Shown: positions 42,156 to 52,476, counted from the stretch's first letter. The stretch: 64,000 bases of DNA from Solidesulfovibrio alcoholivorans DSM 5433 (GCF_000702665.1 NZ_JNJA01000004.1:248001-312000); one strand, 5' to 3'. Program-made: numbers and translations. Notes: generated by a model not told the origin, from the sequence alone.

Positions 42156-42638
42156 TTACGGCCGTAGCTTGTCCGTGGTGATGAGGCGCACGAGGATGAC
42201 GATGAGGCAGGCCGTGAAGATGCCGAGCGCCAGGTAGCCGAAGAGCGCTTCCGAGGCGGCCAGCAGGCGCAGTTGCGGCGTCGGCGTGCAGTCGGCGCAG
42301 CCCGTGTTGGTGAAAAGCGACACGCTCAGGTACAGGCAGTCCTTGAACGACTCCGTGAGCCTGCCGCTGCACAGGATCTGGAAGGCCATGAATGTCCTGG
42401 CGTAGCCGGCGATGACGCAGACGGCGTAGACGGGGATGGACACGGCCAGGATGACGAGGCTGCGAAACAGCACCAGCGACAGCAGGATCAGCGTCGGGAA
42501 GGTGATGGAAAAGGCGAAGGCCAGGAAGATGATCTGGTCCGGTCCCGGCGACTTGGCCTGGCTCAAGTAGACCAGGTAGATCAGGAAGGGCAGGGAAACT
42601 GCCAGGCCGATGGCCCCGAGAATGGCGCGAAGGCTCAT
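42156..42638 (-). CDS. Two-pore-domain-like ion channel protein with atypical selectivity filter
   Basis: A 160-residue membrane protein with four hydrophobic helices. The last part, DCLYLSVSLFTNTGCADCTPTPQLRLLAASEALFG (two overlapping motifs), has the layout of an Ion_trans_2 pore: pore helix, filter, then PxxxLRLLAxxEALxGxxxLG. The usual filter T-V-G-Y-G-D is replaced by T-N-T-G-C-A-D-C, which would not form a normal potassium filter. ATG 42638 is the preferred start; GTG 42665 is possible. The ion and role are unknown; it could be a divergent potassium channel or a structural relative. Confidence 0.65.
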   Translation of the reverse strand: MSLRAILGAIGLAVSLPFLIYLVYLSQAKSPGPDQIIFLAFAFSITFPTLILLSLVLFRSLVILAVSIPVYAVCVIAGYARTFMAFQILCSGRLTESFKDCLYLSVSLFTNTGCADCTPTPQLRLLAASEALFGYLALGIFTACLIVILVRLITTDKLRP

Positions 42639-42857
42639 GCCGCTTGCCCGCCTGCGAGGTCGCACCCGCCGGCCGGCGCGTATCCCCCTGTGCGGCGGCA
42701 GGCGGGAAAATGTGCGGGGGCGGCCTGGGTCATAAAATGTCCCTGTCCTTGTCGATGCGTCTGTCCCGGGAAGCCCGCGCCGTGGAGTTCACGGGCATCG
42801 TCTCGCGCAACGTACCTTTTTCCTTGAAAAATACCAGCCTATTTTTCGACCTGCGGC

Positions 42858-44591
42858 CTAGGCGCGGGCCATGAGCGCGTTGACCAGAGCCATGAGCAGC
42901 TCGGGCTGGTTGTGCAGGTCGGAATTCTGCAAAAACACGCGGCGCTGGTGGAAGCGGTCCTTGAGCGTTTCGGCGTAGCGGTCGCGGTTCTCGACGTTGG
43001 CCGGGTCGTAGGCGTCGGTGTAGCCGGGGAGCAGGCGGTCCACGCTTTCGCGCGTGGGCAACTGCGCGCCGGGGAGCATGTCCCATTCCTTCCAGTCGAG
43101 CTGGTCGAGCAGCAGCGCGGTCTGGAGGGTGAGCGACGTGGACAGGGGAATCTTGCGCAGGTCGCGGTCGGAGGATTTCCAGAAGCCCACGGAGTTGAAG
43201 GCGTAGCCCACCGCGCCGGCCCGGAATACGTGCAGGAACGCGTCCACGTCCTTCCACAGTTCATAGACGCGGAAGGGGTTGGCGAAGGGTTCGAACACGA
43301 GCTTTTTGAGCTCGTCCTCGCTGACATTTTCCGCGAGGTTGCGCCGCGTCATGAGCGAAGCGCCCATGGCCACGCCAAGGGCCTTGTCCGCGAAGCGCAC
43401 CACAGGCGGCAGGCAGGTGTCCTTCATCAGCCAGACCATGATGTCCGGGAAGGCGCAGCGGTTGACGTAGGCCCCGAGCAGGTCGCGGTCGATCAGCGCC
43501 CGGCCGTTGGGGTTGCGCACGTCCTGCCCGAGCGGCAGGATCTTGCCGGCGGCCTCGGTCAGGGCCAGGTTCATGGTCGAAATCATGAAGCGCCAGTCCG
43601 GGTGGCCCAGGGGGCGCGAATCGGTCTTGTCGAAAAGCGTGGGTTCCCACACGCGGCAGACCTTGCCCTCGCAGTCGATCTGGAAGGCGTCGTCGTGGAG
43701 CACGACCTTGGTGAAGCCCTCGGGCAGGGTGCCGCCGTTGTCCGGGGAGTTGGTGTGCGACGATTTGCCCGTGCCGGAGAGTCCGAAAAAGGCGATGGAG
43801 CGCTTGCCCTTTTCTTTCGCGGCGGCGTCCTCGCAGGCGGAGAAGTCGATTTCCTTGATGCCGCCGTGGCAGGCGGCCATGCCCAGGCGCATGCCCGAGG
43901 TCCAGGCCAGGGTCAGGGTGCCTTTTTTGCGCTCGCCGAAATAGCGCATGCCCAGGTTGAAGATGACATTGGCGTCCTCGTCCACCAGGGCGAGCTGGGA
44001 GCCGCCCTCGTTGTGGTAGTAGGGGTCGGTGGTCTGCCAGTGGTTAAATCCCACGACGAGGATGTCGGGAATGGGCAGGCGGGCGCTTTTGGCGTAGACC
44101 TCGGCCAGCTCTTCGTAGGGCGTGAAATTGGCCAGCCAGTTGAACACGTTGACCGCGTCGTCTTCGGTCGCCACGATGGTGGCCTTGATCATGAGGTCCG
44201 TGTCGAGGCCCAGGATGGCGTCGGCTTTGATCAGCGGATAACGCTGCATGGCATAGACGGCCTCGCGCAAATCAGCCTCGACCTTGCGCCGTTCCACGGC
44301 GTCCATGCGGGTGTAGAAACGCCGGGCCTTGGCCGTGCGGCCGACGATGCGGCCGTGGCAGTTGTTGAGGACCGTCGCGCCCTCGGGCAGGCCCAGGCGC
44401 TTGGCCGCGGGCGGGTACACGGGCAGGTCGGTGTCCATGACGTCGTGCTGGCTTTTTGCCAGGGCGTAGGCCTCGGCGGCCGTGACCTTGCGCACCCGCT
44501 TGTCCAGGCAAAGCGTCTGGGCGATGGAGCGCAGCGGCGGCATCCGTTTCATGTCGTCGCGATAGTACTCGTGGCTGGCGAGGCTGGCCAT
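42858..44591 (-). CDS. pckA: Phosphoenolpyruvate carboxykinase (ATP-dependent type)
   Basis: A 577-residue enzyme, slightly longer than typical ATP-PEPCK. The kinase P-loop is FFGLSGTGKSSHTNSPDNG. The metal-binding motifs are VLHDDAFQID (kinase 2) and TMNLALTE, and the substrate region includes DPYYHNEGGSQLAL. It interconverts oxaloacetate and PEP with ATP. GGAGGG precedes ATG 44591 and a good promoter lies upstream. It is downstream of the ior operon but has its own promoter, so it is probably independent. Confidence 0.88.
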   Translation of the reverse strand: MASLASHEYYRDDMKRMPPLRSIAQTLCLDKRVRKVTAAEAYALAKSQHDVMDTDLPVYPPAAKRLGLPEGATVLNNCHGRIVGRTAKARRFYTRMDAVERRKVEADLREAVYAMQRYPLIKADAILGLDTDLMIKATIVATEDDAVNVFNWLANFTPYEELAEVYAKSARLPIPDILVVGFNHWQTTDPYYHNEGGSQLALVDEDANVIFNLGMRYFGERKKGTLTLAWTSGMRLGMAACHGGIKEIDFSACEDAAAKEKGKRSIAFFGLSGTGKSSHTNSPDNGGTLPEGFTKVVLHDDAFQIDCEGKVCRVWEPTLFDKTDSRPLGHPDWRFMISTMNLALTEAAGKILPLGQDVRNPNGRALIDRDLLGAYVNRCAFPDIMVWLMKDTCLPPVVRFADKALGVAMGASLMTRRNLAENVSEDELKKLVFEPFANPFRVYELWKDVDAFLHVFRAGAVGYAFNSVGFWKSSDRDLRKIPLSTSLTLQTALLLDQLDWKEWDMLPGAQLPTRESVDRLLPGYTDAYDPANVENRDRYAETLKDRFHQRRVFLQNSDLHNQPELLMALVNALMARA

Positions 44592-44622
44592 GAACCCTCC
44601 GGTCGGGACTGTATTGCTTTGT

Positions 44623-44651
44623 ATTGTACGCGGTTGGAGTCTTGCGGTAAA
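44623..44651 (-). promoter_or_regulatory. Sigma70-type promoter of the PEP carboxykinase gene
   Basis: On the minus strand TTTACC (44646-44651) and TACAAT (44623-44628) are 17 bases apart, about 32 bases before the start codon. The -10 matches five of six consensus positions and the -35 four of six. A direct near-repeat of the -10 lies closer to the gene. Confidence 0.55.
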
Positions 44652-44667
44652 CCGTTTTCGTCAAAGG

Positions 44668-46275
44668 TCAGCCGCGACGCCCCGGGGTGAATCTTTTGGG
44701 ATCGATGCCGTATTTCTTGACCTTGTAATTGACCACCCGATAGCTCTCGCGCAGGTTGCGCGCGGCCTGGTACATGTTGCCCCGGGCCTTCTTGAGGGCT
44801 TCGACCAGCAGTTCCTGCTCGAAGGTGGCCACGGCGTCGCCGAAGGAAAGCGACGGTTCCGTACCCGAGGATTCCCCGGTCTGCAAGGTGGGCGGCAGGT
44901 GGTAGGTGCGCACCACGGCTTCGTCGCACACGGTCGCGGCCCGTTCCATGCAGCTTAAAAGCTCCCGCACGTTGCCCGGCCAGTGGTACTGGTTGAGCAG
45001 GTCTATGGCCGGCGTGGAGATGCGGCGCACGGTCTTGCCGGTGCGGCGCGAGAAGTCGTCGAGAAAGCGTTCGGCCAGGGGCAGGATGTCGCCGGTGCGG
45101 TCGCGTAAGGGGGGCACGAAAAGCAAAAAGACGCCGAAGGCGTAGTAGAGGTCTTCCAGGAAATCGCCCCGGGCCAGGGCGTCTTCCAGGGAGACGCGGC
45201 TCGTCGCCACGATGCGGGCGTCCACGGCGACCGGCGTGTCGCTGCCGGCGCGCTGCATGGTGCCTTCCTGGATGACGCGCAGCACCTGCTCCTGGGCGGC
45301 CAGGGGCAGTTCGTCGATGTCGTCGAGAAAGACCACGCCACCTTGCGCCAGCTCGAAAATGCCCCGGCGGGAACGGGTGGCCTTGGCGCGCTCGCCTTTT
45401 TGCACGCCGAAAAGCGCCTCCAGGGCGGCCTCTTCGGGCATCTCGCCGCAGCCCAGGCGCAGAAACGGCCGGTGGCGGCGGTTGCCCTGGGCGTGCAGGA
45501 ACCGGGCGAGGGCCTCCTTGCCCGTGCCTTCCTCGCCGCGCAGCAGCACCGGCGCGTTGGCGTCGGCGGCCTGGGCGATCTGGCGCAAAAGCAGGCGCAT
45601 GCTCTTGGACACGGCCACGGGCGGTGCCAGCAGGGAGGCGGCCACGGCGTCGTCCTCCCGGTTCGCCGGGGCTTCCGCGGCCGGTGGCGTGGACGGACGG
45701 CGGCGGGAGCGCGCCAGTTCGTCGCGCAGGCGCAGGGCCGCGTTGCCGATCATGGCCCCGGCCACGAGCAAAAATTCGCGGTGGGCTTCGAGAAAGACCA
45801 TGGGTGCCTTGGGCAGGTCGACGCTCAGCGCCCCGACCACGTTCGACGCGGTCACGGGCTCGAAGCCTTCGACCTGGCCGTCGGGCTCGGGAATGGTCAC
45901 GGGCACGCAGATGTAGGACAGCGTGGCCAGCTCCTGGGGCGGCCGGCCGAGGAAGTCGGGGTGGTCCTTGACGTCCTGGAGCACCAGGGAGCGCCTGGAG
46001 CCGATGACCTGTCCCGTGGACAGGGGGGCAGGGCCGTAGAGGTGGTCCAGGCCCTGCTCCCGGCCGTGGGAGAGCAGGATGCGCGCCCCGGCCTGGGGCA
46101 GGTCGTGGAGTTCCAGGCAGGCCCGGCGGTAGTTGAGCGTTTCGACCAGGATCGTCAGGGCGTCCTCCAGGCCGCGCCGCACGGCGCGGCCCGGCCCGGT
46201 CGCCGCGGCGATGCGCGAAAGCGCCCCGTAAAAGGCCGGGCCCGCGCTGTCGAAGGTCGTCAGCGGATCGATCAC
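44668..46275 (-). CDS. GAF-AAA+-Fis regulator of the bacterial enhancer-binding family lacking GAFTGA
   Basis: A 535-residue protein. Residues about 30-185 look like a GAF sensor. The AAA+ domain (about 215-440) has VLLRGEEGTGKEALARFLHA (Walker A) and GVVFLDDIDELP (Walker B). A C-terminal Fis-type helix-turn-helix ends it (ARGNMYQAARNLRESYRVVNYKVKKYG). In this family the sigma54-contacting loop is F-G-x-x-K-G-A-F-T-G-A; here it reads FGVQKGERAKAT, so GAFTGA is gone. The protein may regulate sigma70 promoters or act without sigma54. GTG 46275 overlaps the iorB stop, so it belongs to the ior operon. Confidence 0.85.
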   Translation of the reverse strand: MIDPLTTFDSAGPAFYGALSRIAAATGPGRAVRRGLEDALTILVETLNYRRACLELHDLPQAGARILLSHGREQGLDHLYGPAPLSTGQVIGSRRSLVLQDVKDHPDFLGRPPQELATLSYICVPVTIPEPDGQVEGFEPVTASNVVGALSVDLPKAPMVFLEAHREFLLVAGAMIGNAALRLRDELARSRRRPSTPPAAEAPANREDDAVAASLLAPPVAVSKSMRLLLRQIAQAADANAPVLLRGEEGTGKEALARFLHAQGNRRHRPFLRLGCGEMPEEAALEALFGVQKGERAKATRSRRGIFELAQGGVVFLDDIDELPLAAQEQVLRVIQEGTMQRAGSDTPVAVDARIVATSRVSLEDALARGDFLEDLYYAFGVFLLFVPPLRDRTGDILPLAERFLDDFSRRTGKTVRRISTPAIDLLNQYHWPGNVRELLSCMERAATVCDEAVVRTYHLPPTLQTGESSGTEPSLSFGDAVATFEQELLVEALKKARGNMYQAARNLRESYRVVNYKVKKYGIDPKRFTPGRRG

Positions 46276-46874
46276 GCCGCTTGTCCCGCCGCCGCGGCCT
46301 GGGCGCCCAGCTCCAGGGCCTTGAGGTTCAAGGGCACGATCTTGGGCTTCAAGTATTTTTCCACCGAGCGCACGAGGGCGGCCACGTCAAAGGGCAGCGC
46401 GCCGCAGGCCGCCGCCGCGCCGAGCAGCACGATGTTGGCGGCCTTGGCCGTGCCGGCCTGTTCGGCGAGGCTGATGGCGGGCACCATGACCACGCTCGCG
46501 GCGAATCCCCGGGCCGTTTCCAGCACGGCCTCGAGGGGCGGGTAGCACTCCCGGCCCAGGCACACGCCCACGGGCTGGATGGCCTCGGCGTTGCTGACGA
46601 CGTGCCCGCCGCGCTTGAGCATCGGCAGGGCGCGCAGGGTTTCCAGCAGCTCGAACCCGAGCAGCACGTCGGCCTCGCCCTGGGAGATGCGGGCGCTTCT
46701 GTAGCCGCCGATGAGCAGGGTGGATTCCACCACGCCGCCGCGCTGGGCCATGCCGTGGATCTCGCCCGAAGTGACGGGCAGCCCGGCGTCCAGGGCGGTG
46801 CGGGCGAGCAGGGTGGTGGCGGTCAGGGTTCCCTGGCCGCCGACGCCGGTGAGGAAGATGCGGGCGCGGTTCAT
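46272..46874 (-). CDS. iorB: Indolepyruvate:ferredoxin oxidoreductase, beta subunit
   Basis: A 200-residue protein matching IorB and the gamma-type domain of 2-oxoacid:ferredoxin oxidoreductases. FLTGVGGQGTLTATTLLA is the opening signature, followed by SGEIHGMAQRGGVVESTLLIG and ADVLLGFELLETLRALP. It completes the thiamin enzyme with IorA, oxidising aryl pyruvates to aryl-acetyl-CoA with ferredoxin reduction. Its ATG overlaps the iorA stop, and its stop overlaps the regulator GTG. Confidence 0.92.
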   Translation of the reverse strand: MNRARIFLTGVGGQGTLTATTLLARTALDAGLPVTSGEIHGMAQRGGVVESTLLIGGYRSARISQGEADVLLGFELLETLRALPMLKRGGHVVSNAEAIQPVGVCLGRECYPPLEAVLETARGFAASVVMVPAISLAEQAGTAKAANIVLLGAAAACGALPFDVAALVRSVEKYLKPKIVPLNLKALELGAQAAAAGQAA

Positions 46875-48712
46875 CGGGCCTCCTTCTTGCCGGGCTTGAT
46901 CGCGGCGGAAAGCTGCACGCAGTACATGCAGCCGTCGCACTGTTCTTCGTTGATGGTGAACACTCCGGCTTCCATGGCGAAGGCCGGACAGGCCAGGTTG
47001 TCCCGCACGGCGAGGCAGGTCTCGGGATCGCCGACGACCCGCGCGGGCGGAGTCTTCTTGGCCTGGCCCACGCGCCTGGCGTGGATGGGGCAGGGATATT
47101 CGGCCACGAGCACGCGGGGACCTTTTTGCGCGGCAAACGCCTGCAAGGCGGCGACGGTGGCCTTGTGGTTGAGCGGGTTGACCTTGACCGGCTCGATGCC
47201 GCAGGCCCGGATCAGGGCCTGCAGGTCCACGGGATTGGGGTTCTCGCCGAAGATGGTGGTGTCCACCCCGGGGTTGGGCTGGTGGCCGGTCATGGCCGTG
47301 GTGCGGTTGTCGAGGATCACGACCAGGATGTCGTGGTTGTAGGCCACGGCGTCGATGAGGCCCGTGATGCCGGAATGGAAAAAGGTCGAGTCGCCGATAA
47401 ACGCCACCACGGGCTTGCCCGAGGCCCGGGCGAAGCCCGCGCCAGCGGAGATGGACGAGCCCATGCACAGCAGGAAGTCGGCGGCGCGAAACGGCGGCAG
47501 GAAGCCCAGGGTGTAGCAGCCGATGTCCGAGGAATAGACCGCGTCGTCGCCGAAGACCTCGCGCACGGCGTAGTAGGCGGCGCGGTGCGGGCAGCCGGCG
47601 CAGAGGTTGGGCGGGCGTTTGGGCAGGTCGCCGGGCACGGCCAGGGTGTCGGCGGCGGGCGTTTCGCGCCCGAGCACGGCGTTGACCGCGGCCCGGACGT
47701 TGGTCGTGGCGTATTCGCCGCGCCGGGGCAGATGCTCGCCCTTGCCGATGATGGCGACGCTGATGCCGCGCTTTTGCGCCAGCGCCCGGATCTCGTTTTC
47801 GAGCACGGGTTCGAGCTCTTCGACGATGACGACCGTGCGGCATTTGCCGAGGAATTCGGCGATGCGGTTTTCGGGCAGCGGATAGGTCATGCCCAGTTCC
47901 AGCACGCGCACCGTGCCTTCCAGGCCGTCCTCGGCCAGCACGTCGCTTAAATAGTTGCGGGCCACGCCCGAACAGACGAAGCCGATCGCGCCCTGGCCGC
48001 GCTCGGTGTTGTAGGGCGAGGCTTCGGCCTTTTCCCGAGCGACCTCGAGCACGCCGAGCAGGCGTTCGTGCATGGGCCGCGCCGAGGCCGGCAGAGGCAC
48101 GAACCTGGCGGGATTCTTGACGAAGGGCTTTGGCGCGACGTCGCGCGGCAGTTCGCCTGCGACCACGGGGCCGCGCACGTGGTTGATGCGCGTGGTGGTG
48201 CGCAGCAGCACGGGCGTTTCGAGCTCCCGGGAAAGGGCCAGGGCGTCGCGGGCCATGTCCTTGCATTCCTGCGCCGTGGCCGGCTCGAAGCAGGGCAGGC
48301 CGCCGAGGCGCGCGTAGAGGCGGTTGTCCTGCTCGTTTTGCGAGGAGTGGCAGCCGGGATCGTCGGCGGAAAGCAGCACGAGCCCGCCCGGGGCCGAGAC
48401 GTAGGCCAGGGTCATGAGCGGGTCGGCGGCCACGTTGACGCCGACATGCTTCATGGTGACGAGGCAGGGCAGCCCGGCCAGGGTCGCGCCGCCGGCCACT
48501 TCCAGGGCGACCTTCTCGTTGACCGAGTATTCGAAATAATACGGCGCACCCTGGGACAGCCGGAAAAAGGCGTCCGGCACTTCCGAGGACGGCGTGCCGG
48601 GATAGCAGGTCACGAACCGGACCCCGCCTTCCAGCGTTCCCCTGACGATGGCCTCGTTGCCGAGCAGCAGCAGGGTCTCGCCCGCGGCCGCGGTCAAAAG
48701 CTCTTTACCCAC
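46871..48712 (-). CDS. iorA: Indolepyruvate:ferredoxin oxidoreductase, alpha subunit
   Basis: A 613-residue protein with pyruvate-type domains in order: LGNEAIVRGTLEGGVRFVTCYPGTPSSEVPDAF (start, here split over its motif), a middle NLCAGCPHRAAYYAV, the ThDP site IGDSTFFHSGITGLIDA, and a C-terminal iron-sulfur region where CDGCMYC and CPAF give most of one 4Fe-4S set. Oxidises indolepyruvate, phenylpyruvate and related keto acids to CoA esters, a route for aromatic amino acids in anaerobes. GTG 48712 has GGAGG six bases before it; a longer in-frame start lacks a ribosome site. First gene of iorA-iorB-regulator. Confidence 0.92.
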   Translation of the reverse strand: MGKELLTAAAGETLLLLGNEAIVRGTLEGGVRFVTCYPGTPSSEVPDAFFRLSQGAPYYFEYSVNEKVALEVAGGATLAGLPCLVTMKHVGVNVAADPLMTLAYVSAPGGLVLLSADDPGCHSSQNEQDNRLYARLGGLPCFEPATAQECKDMARDALALSRELETPVLLRTTTRINHVRGPVVAGELPRDVAPKPFVKNPARFVPLPASARPMHERLLGVLEVAREKAEASPYNTERGQGAIGFVCSGVARNYLSDVLAEDGLEGTVRVLELGMTYPLPENRIAEFLGKCRTVVIVEELEPVLENEIRALAQKRGISVAIIGKGEHLPRRGEYATTNVRAAVNAVLGRETPAADTLAVPGDLPKRPPNLCAGCPHRAAYYAVREVFGDDAVYSSDIGCYTLGFLPPFRAADFLLCMGSSISAGAGFARASGKPVVAFIGDSTFFHSGITGLIDAVAYNHDILVVILDNRTTAMTGHQPNPGVDTTIFGENPNPVDLQALIRACGIEPVKVNPLNHKATVAALQAFAAQKGPRVLVAEYPCPIHARRVGQAKKTPPARVVGDPETCLAVRDNLACPAFAMEAGVFTINEEQCDGCMYCVQLSAAIKPGKKEAR

Positions 48713-48815
48713 GAGAAACCTCCGACAAGGAGCGGGACGCCCGCACACGTCCGAAAAGACATCGCGGCGCAAAGCCGGCCAGCGCCGCAGGGATGCGGCG
48801 GCAGCAAGAGCGCCG

Positions 48816-48838
48816 CGTCCGCGCATGCCGCGCGGACG
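48816..48838. other. GC-rich inverted repeat between iorA and the YfgM-like gene
   Basis: CGTCCGCG (48816-48823) and CGCGGACG (48831-48838) form a perfect 8-bp stem with a 7-base loop. It lies in the 198-base gap that holds the iorA promoter and the end of the upstream gene. It could be an operator for the ior regulator or a terminator, but there is no T tract. Confidence 0.3.
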
Positions 48839-48910
48839 GAATGCAGGCGTCCCGTACCCGCGTACGTATTTTTCCCGGAAAACACGACAGTGCTTTCCGC
48901 AAGCGTCCCC

Positions 48911-49567
48911 TTACCCCTTGCCCTTGGCGGCCTTGGCCTTGATGGCGCCGATGCGGGCATCAATGTAACCGACGTTTTGCACATGGCCGTCGGCCTTCAT
49001 GCGCTCGAAGGCGGCAAGGGCTTTGTCCCACGCGCCGGCAGCTTCGGCCGCGACGGCAAGCTGGCGGTCCACGGTCATGGCGAAAGGCTTGGGCGCGGAA
49101 ACAGAAAGGGCTTCGAGCACTTCCACGGCCTTGGCGTCCTGGCCGGCCTTGGACAGCGCGGCAGCGTAGCCGAGCCCGGCCACGGTCTTCATACCGGCCG
49201 GGGCGTTCTTGGAAACGGCGTCCCAGGCGGCGGCCGCCTTGGTGAAATCGCCCATGTCCGTGGCGGTCTGGGCGGCGGCCAGCCAGATGCCGTCGCGGGC
49301 GGCGGCCGGCGCACCCTTGGCCAGTGCCTCCAGGGCGCTCAGGCGTTCGGCCCCCTTCTTGGCCAGGATGAGGGAACCCAGTTCGTTTTCGGCCTTTTCC
49401 ACTTGGCTTTTCTGGTACGCGCCGTACAGGGCGTAGCCGCCGGCCGCGGCCACGATGACCAGGACGCCGGCCAGGGTTTGTTTCCAATAGCGCAACGGCA
49501 GTTGCAGGAAAGAAGTGGGATCGGTCCGGGAAGTTCCGGTGGATTGCGACGCATTGGTGTCGGTCAT
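48911..49567 (-). CDS. YfgM-like membrane-anchored TPR-type protein
   Basis: A 218-residue protein with one transmembrane helix (about residues 30-52, TLAGVLVIVAAAGGYALYGAY) and a helical-repeat domain behind it (about 55-215) that resembles the TPR_21/YfgM arrangement. YfgM interacts with the Sec translocon and chaperones in other bacteria; here that is inferred from architecture alone. GGAGGCATATTCC precedes ATG 49567. It stands upstream of iorA on the same strand with a 198-base gap. Confidence 0.75.
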   Translation of the reverse strand: MTDTNASQSTGTSRTDPTSFLQLPLRYWKQTLAGVLVIVAAAGGYALYGAYQKSQVEKAENELGSLILAKKGAERLSALEALAKGAPAAARDGIWLAAAQTATDMGDFTKAAAAWDAVSKNAPAGMKTVAGLGYAAALSKAGQDAKAVEVLEALSVSAPKPFAMTVDRQLAVAAEAAGAWDKALAAFERMKADGHVQNVGYIDARIGAIKAKAAKGKG

Positions 49568-49685
49568 GGAATATGCCTCCGAAGCACAAGAATGCATGAA
49601 AAAGAGCAACACAGATAAGCACAAAGCCCGGGGCGTGTCAAAAGGGGCGCGTGGCGAAGGATGTTCGGGATGCTGAGAAAACGGC

Positions 49686-51320
49686 TCAGCGCCCTTCGGG
49701 TCGCGGTGCGGCGTCCAGGGCGGTGTGGGCCGCGCCCACGAGCCCCGCGATGGCGGAGGTCTCCTGCAGAAGCGTCAGCTCGACGTCTTCCAGCCCCAGG
49801 CTGTGCGGGGAGGCGAAGGCGGCAAATCCGTCGGCCATGGCCGCAAACGCCGCGGAGTCGAGCCTGTTGGCGCGCGACCCGAGGAGCCGGATCGCCGCCA
49901 GGGGGCGGTCGCCGTGCAGTGCGTCGGCGAGCATGGCCAGATGTGCGCCGAGGATGCCGTAGACGTGCGCGGCGTCCTGGCGCAGCCCGGGATCGTCGGC
50001 TTCCAGGGCGTCGCGGAAAAAGGTGCCGGCTGCGTCCGGGGAAACACGGCGTTTGCGCAACAGCCCGAGTTCCTGGGCGACCATGGCCACGCCGGCATAG
50101 GAGAGGTAGGGATGGATGGTGGTGAAGCAGCCCTCGGTCGCGTTTGCGGCACGGTAGCGTGTGACGCACCAGCCGTATTCGTGGAATCCCGCGGTGGTGC
50201 GACCGCAAGGATCCAGGCGGTGGACGGCGGGGCAGGCCCCCAGGCGCACGGAGAGCAAGTCGCCCGGCAGGCGGGCCGGTGTCGGTCCAGGGGCTTCGCC
50301 GCCGTGGCGATGGGCGAAAACGGCTTGCGCCAGGCCGTCGTTGACCACGGCCAGAGGACAGTTCCCGGCGACTTCCCGGGTGAAGCTTTGCAGCAGGGCC
50401 GCGACCGTTTCGGGCGTCCGCGGTCCCTCTCCCGTGATAAGGCCGTATCCGGGCACGGGCAGGACCCTGCCATGCACGGCGGTTGCCGCGATACCGACGC
50501 CCACGGCGTCGAGCGCCTCTCCGGCCGTCGCGGCCAGTCCTTTGGCCGCGTCCCGGATTGCGGCGAAAACGTTCGGCAGTTCGGGGACCTTGCCTTCGGG
50601 CGCGCTCTTGCGGCGTGACAGGCCCTCCACGGCAAAGCGGCCGTCCGCCTCCACGCGCACCAGGGCAAGGCTCGTGAGGTGCAGCCCGATATTGACCGCA
50701 AGGGCCAGCCCGGGACGCGGCATGGCGGGGTCGCCGGCGCATGCGGCCGGGGTTTCCCGCTGTTTTTCCCGCAGGCGCGCCCCATGCTCCGGGTCGGCGT
50801 CCAGGCGGAAATCCCGTCGGAAGACCTGCCGGATCAGACCGTGCAAAAAATCGAGGGGCATGGTCGAAAACGGCGCCTGGGGGAGCACGAACAGCCGCAG
50901 TACCGCGTCGCGCAGCCACGCGGCGACGGCTTGGCGCGGCGAGACGATGCTGGCCGAGGCGGCTCCGTGGACGCAGAGCGCGTTGTTGAGCAGCGCCGCC
51001 ACATGGAGTTCGGACAGGCGTTTTTCCCGCGGATTCGGGCAAAGCGGAACCCGCGTGGACACGGCGAGGGGGGGCTCGCTTCCCCTGTCGCACCAGAGCG
51101 TGACGGGAACGGACAGGGCCGGGTCGAGGCTGGCGAAATGGCGACGCCACACGGCCGGATAGGGGGACACGGGGCGGCCCGGGGGAAAGACCGCCACGGG
51201 CGCGTCGTGGAGCATGCGGGACGCCTTGTTTGCTGGAGGTGGGCGCGCGATGTGGACGCGCAACACGTCGCCCGCGCGCGAACAGCGCATGCGGACCCAC
51301 AAAATGCGTCGTCGCATCAA
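49686..51320 (-). CDS. ASKHA-fold (ROK-like) protein of unknown function
   Basis: About 544 residues if read from ATG 51320. The centre and C-terminal half read like an actin/hexokinase-fold protein: LALAVNIGLHLTSLALVRV (phosphate loop-like strand pair), VGVGIAATAVHGRVLPVPG, LAVVNDGLAQAVFAHRHGG (the 'V-x-N-D-x' step of ROK kinases) and a late IRLLGSRANRLD. The first 190 residues match nothing I know. The start is uncertain: there is no good ribosome site before ATG 51320, and ATG 51215 is an alternative. It could be a sugar kinase relative or a regulator; the function is unknown. Confidence 0.6.
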   Translation of the reverse strand: MMRRRILWVRMRCSRAGDVLRVHIARPPPANKASRMLHDAPVAVFPPGRPVSPYPAVWRRHFASLDPALSVPVTLWCDRGSEPPLAVSTRVPLCPNPREKRLSELHVAALLNNALCVHGAASASIVSPRQAVAAWLRDAVLRLFVLPQAPFSTMPLDFLHGLIRQVFRRDFRLDADPEHGARLREKQRETPAACAGDPAMPRPGLALAVNIGLHLTSLALVRVEADGRFAVEGLSRRKSAPEGKVPELPNVFAAIRDAAKGLAATAGEALDAVGVGIAATAVHGRVLPVPGYGLITGEGPRTPETVAALLQSFTREVAGNCPLAVVNDGLAQAVFAHRHGGEAPGPTPARLPGDLLSVRLGACPAVHRLDPCGRTTAGFHEYGWCVTRYRAANATEGCFTTIHPYLSYAGVAMVAQELGLLRKRRVSPDAAGTFFRDALEADDPGLRQDAAHVYGILGAHLAMLADALHGDRPLAAIRLLGSRANRLDSAAFAAMADGFAAFASPHSLGLEDVELTLLQETSAIAGLVGAAHTALDAAPRPEGR

Positions 51321-51453
51321 GGATGTTGGTTACAAGAACGTAAGACGTGTCTATTCCGCGCAAGCGCAGGAATTTCAAACAGACAGAGGCGCGCCCGAAA
51401 ATCCGGCGGGGCGGAAACGGGATGCCCTGAAGGCGGCCGGCAGCGGTGGCGCG

Positions 51454-52449
<996 letters not shown>

Positions 52450-52476
52450 GGAGGTCTCCCGGCGTCGGGCGGTTGG

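Noticed and set aside
48713..48826. A longer N-terminus for iorA
   Set aside because: The extension is Arg/Ala-rich without family similarity, while GTG 48712 has a strong GGAGG and the family sequence starts there.
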